NCBI GenBank assembly: GCA_902478875.1
Contig: CABSMZ010000053.1
Location: forward strand, 1-10,506
Reading direction: 5' to 3'
Length of the DNA: 10,506 bases
Source of the DNA: an uncultured Collinsella sp.
GTDB lineage: Bacteria; Actinomycetota; Coriobacteriia; Coriobacteriales; Coriobacteriaceae
Within the stretch, counting starts at the first letter, position 1. The number at the start of each line of letters is the position of its first letter. Positions 7,799 to 10,506 of this stretch are shown one piece after another. The notes below the pieces were generated by a model. That model was not told where the DNA came from. It searched no databases and worked only from the letters and a program-made list of their open reading frames with translations. A program made the position numbers and the translations under genes.

Positions 7799-9016
7799 AT
7801 GCGCATCCTCAACATCTCGGCACAAAAACCAGATAGCACCGGCAGCGGCACCTACCTTGCCGCGCTTGTGCGCGAGCAGATCGAGACGGGGCATCGCGCC
7901 GCCGTGCTTTGCGGCGCGGCACCGGGTGATACCCAAGGCGAGCTGGACCGGCGTGCTGCCGTGTTTACCGTGCCGTTCGAGTCGCCCGAGCTGCCGTTTC
8001 CCATCTGCGGTATGTCCGATGTCATGCCCTATCCCTCCACACGCTATCGTGACCTGACGCCTTCGATGCTCAAGGCATTTGAGCGGGCATTTGCTGCTGC
8101 AATCGATCGGGCGGTGGCTGAGTTTCGGCCCGATCTGGTGCTTTGCCATCACCTGTATCTGGTGACCGCATTGGCGCGCGAGTGCGTCTGGGGCGTTCCG
8201 GTTGTTGCCGTGTGCCATTCGACCGACCTGCGCCAGCTTCGTTCGCATGCGCTCGAACGCGATCGCATCGTACGTGCGGTTCGGCGGCTCGATGCCGTCT
8301 TTGCGCTCCATGCTGAGCAGGCTGAGCAGATTGGCCTGGTGTGCGGCGTCGATGCCGATCGTATCCACGTGATTGGGACGGGCTACGACCATCGCGTCTT
8401 CTGCCGCGACGCAAGCGTGGCGAGGCAGCCGGGATCGCTTGTGTACGTGGGCAAGATTTGCTTTAAAAAGGGCGTCGAGTCGCTGGTTCGAGCCGTGTCA
8501 TTGCCGATTGACGATGACGTTCGCCCATCTGGCTTGGTACTTGTGGGCGGCCGCGGGGACGATGCCGAGTACGCGCGTATCGAGCGTTTGGGCGCGGCCT
8601 CGGATGTGCCGGTGACGCTGGCGGGGCGCCTGAATAGCGATGAACTCGTGCGTGCCTACCGCAGTTCCGACGTCTTTGTGCTGCCTTCGTTTTACGAAGG
8701 CCTGCCGCTCGTGACGATCGAGGCCCTCGCGTGCGGCTGCAAAGTTGTGGCGACCGATTTGCCCGGCGTTCGTCCCTGGATGGAGGCGATGCTTCCCGGT
8801 GCTCCCGTGACGTGGGTGGCGTCGCCGCGTATGACGGATGTCGACACGCCCGTGGCGGCCGACCTTCCGCTGTTTGAGCGCGCGCTGGCAGATGCTATCG
8901 CGCAGGCGCTTGCGGCTCCGCCTTCGACGTTCGAGCCGTCGGCGGTCTCTTGGGAAGCGTGCCTGGGGCGTATACTTAAAGCCATTGATTTGTTGGAAGG
9001 GGGTTCGTATGGCTGA
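7799..9016 (+). CDS. Glycosyltransferase family 4 protein
   Basis: This is a 405-residue cytoplasmic or membrane-peripheral enzyme with the GT-B fold. The N-terminal Rossmann half (1 to about 205) has the glycine-rich acceptor-side loop STGSGTY (13-19). The C-terminal donor half begins with LVYVGKICFKKGVESLV (214-230). The GT4 E-x7-E motif is E300 in FYEGLP and E308 in TIEAL, followed by ACG-KVVATDLPG (311-323). These features support transfer of a sugar from a nucleotide sugar. Neither donor nor acceptor can be read from the sequence. It starts 12 nt after the activase (AAGGGG at 7785-7790 as ribosome-binding site), and its stop overlaps the start of selD by 8 nt. Such coupling to a selenophosphate synthetase is unusual for a cell-envelope glycosyltransferase. 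No other envelope genes are nearby. A selenosugar-type role like SenB is possible but unproven. Confidence 0.88.
   Translation: MRILNISAQKPDSTGSGTYLAALVREQIETGHRAAVLCGAAPGDTQGELDRRAAVFTVPFESPELPFPICGMSDVMPYPSTRYRDLTPSMLKAFERAFAAAIDRAVAEFRPDLVLCHHLYLVTALARECVWGVPVVAVCHSTDLRQLRSHALERDRIVRAVRRLDAVFALHAEQAEQIGLVCGVDADRIHVIGTGYDHRVFCRDASVARQPGSLVYVGKICFKKGVESLVRAVSLPIDDDVRPSGLVLVGGRGDDAEYARIERLGAASDVPVTLAGRLNSDELVRAYRSSDVFVLPSFYEGLPLVTIEALACGCKVVATDLPGVRPWMEAMLPGAPVTWVASPRMTDVDTPVAADLPLFERALADAIAQALAAPPSTFEPSAVSWEACLGRILKAIDLLEGGSYG
8995..9003 (+). promoter_or_regulatory. Ribosome-binding site for selD
   Basis: GGAAGGGGG lies five bases before ATG 9009, within the end of the glycosyltransferase gene. 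It supports a start upstream of the in-frame TGA at 9057 and argues against a downstream TTG or ATG start. Confidence 0.75.
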
Positions 9017-10058
9017 CGATCAGATTAAGCTCACGTCTATGACTGCCGCGAGCGGTTGAGCCGCTAAGCTGGCTCCCGGAGCCCTCGCCCAGGTCCTGGG
9101 CGACTTGCCCAATGTGCATAACGACAACCTGCTCGTGGGGTTCGATACCTCCGACGATGCGAGCGTCTTTCGCGTAGGGGAGAACCTGGGGCTCGTGCAG
9201 TCCATCGACTTCTTTCCGCCGATGGTCGACGACCCGTTTCTGTTTGGCCAGATTGCCGCGGCAAACTCACTGTCGGACATCTACGCCATGGGCGGGCGGC
9301 CGAGCCATGCCATGAACTTGCTGTGCATCCCGAGCTGTCTGGGCGTTGAGGTTGCCGGTCAGATTCTGGCGGGCGGCGCCGACAAGTGCGTCGAGGCGGG
9401 TTGCTCCATCGCGGGCGGCCACACCATCAACGACGACGAGCCCAAGTACGGCTTGTCTGTGAGCGGCTTTGTCGCGCTCGACCGCATGCTCGCCAACAGC
9501 GGCGCGTGCGTAGGCGATGTCCTGCTACTGACTAAGGCGATCGGCTCGGGCATCATCACCACGGCCATTAAGGGCGAGCTCGTCGAGCAGGACGAGGCCG
9601 CAGCCATGTTTGACTCGATGCGCACCCTCAACGAGGCCCCGATTCGCCTGGCCGAGGGACTCGAGCTTCACGGCTGCACCGACATCACGGGCTTTGGCCT
9701 GATCGGGCATGCGTGCGAGATGGCCGAGGGCTCGGGCGTGCAGATTGAACTTGCGTCGGGGGCGGTGCCGCTCTTTGACCAGGTGCTCGACATGGCGCGT
9801 CTGGGCATTATCCCCGCGGGCTCCTACCGCAACCAGGACTTTTTTGGCCCGCGCGTGACGGCTGACGATGACCTGGAGCCGGGCATGTTGGATGCGCTGT
9901 ACGATCCGCAGACTTCGGGTGGTTTGCTTATCGCGGCACCTGCTGCCGATGTGGATGAGCTTGCGCGCCGACTGCATGCCGAGGGGCGCATCGCGGCCGT
10001 TGTCGGGCGCGTGTGCGAGGCGGAGCTGGGCGGTCCTGCCGTCCGCGTTGTCCGTTAA
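9009..10058 (+). CDS. selD: Selenophosphate synthetase, selenocysteine-containing (TGA at 9057-9059 read as Sec17)
   Basis: SelD makes selenophosphate from selenide and ATP for selenoprotein and tRNA selenation. It is 349 residues when TGA codon 17 is read as selenocysteine. The N-terminus, MADDQIKLTSMTAASG then Sec then AAK, aligns without gaps to E. coli SelD, where residue 17 is the catalytic Cys followed by essential Lys20. Lys20 is conserved here. E. coli Cys19 is Ala. Further family blocks are NLLVGFDTSDDASVF (37-51), DFFPPMVDDP, AAANSLSDIYAMGG, AGGHTI, TDITGFGLIGH and DPQTSGGLL. Length equals E. coli SelD (347). Reading frame and homology continue on both sides of the TGA, which excludes a pseudogene. 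The start overlaps the glycosyltransferase stop by 8 nt. Sec insertion needs SelA, SelB and SelC encoded elsewhere. Confidence 0.95.
9057..9059 (+). other. In-frame TGA recoded as selenocysteine
   Basis: This codon falls exactly at the position of the catalytic Cys17 of E. coli SelD. Family homology continues in the same frame on both sides of it. Sec at this site is well known in the SelD family. Confidence 0.93.
9071..9101 (+). promoter_or_regulatory. Candidate bacterial SECIS region downstream of the Sec codon
   Basis: Two adjacent hairpins lie within the coding sequence just after the TGA. The first is GGCTC/GAGCC (9071-9083) with a CCG loop. The second is GCCCAG/CTGGGC (9087-9101) with loop GTC. 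The second begins its loop with G followed by U, and reads CAGGTCCTG, similar to the CAGGTCTG apex of the E. coli fdhF SECIS. Its loop is 34 nt from the TGA. The first has a loop 17-19 nt away, closer to the fdhF spacing, but without the GU. SelB binding would need one of them. Which one is unresolved. Confidence 0.6.
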
Positions 10059-10115
10059 CGACACGTTTATTGAGTTATGTACCGTTCTAAAACGATTTAT
10101 TCGAAAGGAAAAACT

Positions 10116-10489
10116 ATGTCTACCAAGATTGAAGTCAATGCCATGGGCGATGCCTGCCCGCTGCCCGTCGTCAAGACGCTTAAAGCCCTGAAGCAGCTCG
10201 ATGGCGAGGGCGTTGTCGTGACCTCGGTCGATAACGAGACCGCCGTCAAGAACATCTCCAAGATGGCGCAGGAGAAGGGCTGCACGGCCTCGGTCGAGAA
10301 GGTTTCTGACGCCGAGTGGCACGTGACCGTGGCGACCTCTGGCGCCGTGGCCGTGGCTGATCCCGCGCAGGATGGCGCTGCCTTCTGTGATGCCAGCGCC
10401 GGCAAGGGCAAGCTCGTCATTTCCGTCTACACCGATTGCATGGGCCGTGGCGACGACGAGCTGGGCCACAAGCTCATGAAGGCCTTCAT
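10116..10489 (+). CDS. yedF: YedF-type selenium-metabolism protein, 3' truncated
   Basis: About 125 codons are present before the adapter cuts the gene. Residues 1-75 form a TusA/SirA-like domain with the characteristic DACPLP motif (Cys14). After a linker, residues 99-125 begin a DsrE-like domain with the sequence LVISVYTDCMGRGDDELG, typical of the YedF family that neighbours selD in anaerobes. In that family the protein is thought to handle or deliver selenium or sulfur in the cytoplasm; its biochemical function is not settled. Extra cysteines at 56, 91 and 108 are visible. GAAAGGA (10103-10109) lies six bases before the ATG. The 57-bp gap after selD is AT-rich, and no promoter could be assigned with confidence. 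The final codons and stop are missing because of the fragment edge. Confidence 0.9.
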
Positions 10490-10506
10490 CTGTCTCTTAT
10501 ACACAT
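10490..10506 (-). other. Tn5 mosaic-end adapter (artefact)
   Basis: The last 17 bases are the reverse complement of the Tn5 mosaic end used in Nextera libraries, missing its final two bases. Base 10490 could be genomic or adapter. This sequence ends the yedF reading frame artificially. Confidence 0.95.

Noticed and set aside
7799..9016. Calling the glycosyltransferase SenB outright
   Set aside because: It is longer than I recall for SenB, no SenA-like gene is present, and GT4 motifs do not reveal the substrate. Only the context suggests selenium chemistry.
9009..9059. selD as a pseudogene or frameshifted gene because of the TGA
   Set aside because: The TGA sits exactly at the known Sec/Cys catalytic position, the frame is unchanged and all downstream motifs are intact.
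10059..10115. Promoter for yedF at TTGAGT (10070-10075)
   Set aside because: No acceptable -10 box lies at 16-18 bp spacing. The stretch is AT-rich, but the match is too weak to call.
9525..10469. Open frame of 314 codons on the minus strand opposite selD and yedF
   Set aside because: It is an antisense shadow of two well-supported selenium genes and contains no family motif.

Overview
The window is one GC-rich fragment, roughly 60% GC by eye, with untrimmed Nextera/Tn5 adapter at both ends (1-33 and 10490-10506). It is therefore a cloned or assembled insert, not a natural replicon boundary, and the genes at both edges are cut. The gene content (oxygen-sensitive Fe-S reductases, selenocysteine use, a Tat-type lipoprotein peptide-binding protein) and the codon style suggest an anaerobic gut actinobacterium of class Coriobacteriia, possibly Collinsella. 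That placement is an inference, not a search result.

Layout, all genes on the + strand. (1) 35-172: last 45 codons of a double-cubane-cluster reductase (2-hydroxyacyl-CoA dehydratase superfamily). (2) 173-357: a leader rich in hairpins. (3) 358-5626: a complete peptide-type ABC importer, made of a binding lipoprotein, two permeases and two ATPases. A perfect 12-bp hairpin separates the binding protein from the permeases, and the remaining genes overlap or nearly touch. (4) 5703-6866: a full-length second double-cubane-cluster reductase, close to E. coli YjiM. (5) 6871-6959: a large nested inverted repeat. (6) 7022-7786: the ATP-dependent activase (YjiL/HgdC type). (7) 7799-9016: a family 4 glycosyltransferase. 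(8) 9009-10058: selenophosphate synthetase SelD, whose catalytic residue is encoded by an in-frame TGA (selenocysteine). (9) 10116 to the end: a truncated YedF-type selenium-metabolism protein.

How the genes may work together. The activase uses ATP to inject low-potential electrons into the reductase. Two reductase paralogs flank the importer, which suggests that the importer brings in their substrate or a precursor. Downstream, the activase, glycosyltransferase and selD are packed tightly (12-nt gap, then 8-nt overlap), and yedF follows after 57 bp. This physically joins an Fe-S reductase system, a sugar transferase and selenium activation. The most notable possibility is that selenophosphate made here feeds a product involving the glycosyltransferase, as SenB does in selenoneine biosynthesis. 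That is a hypothesis from gene order only.

The points of most interest are the Sec codon in SelD with a candidate SECIS hairpin (automated gene callers would misread this gene), the glycosyltransferase-selD coupling, the paired reductases around the importer, the nested inverted repeat between reductase and activase, and a 15-bp tandem repeat inside the DppC-like permease.
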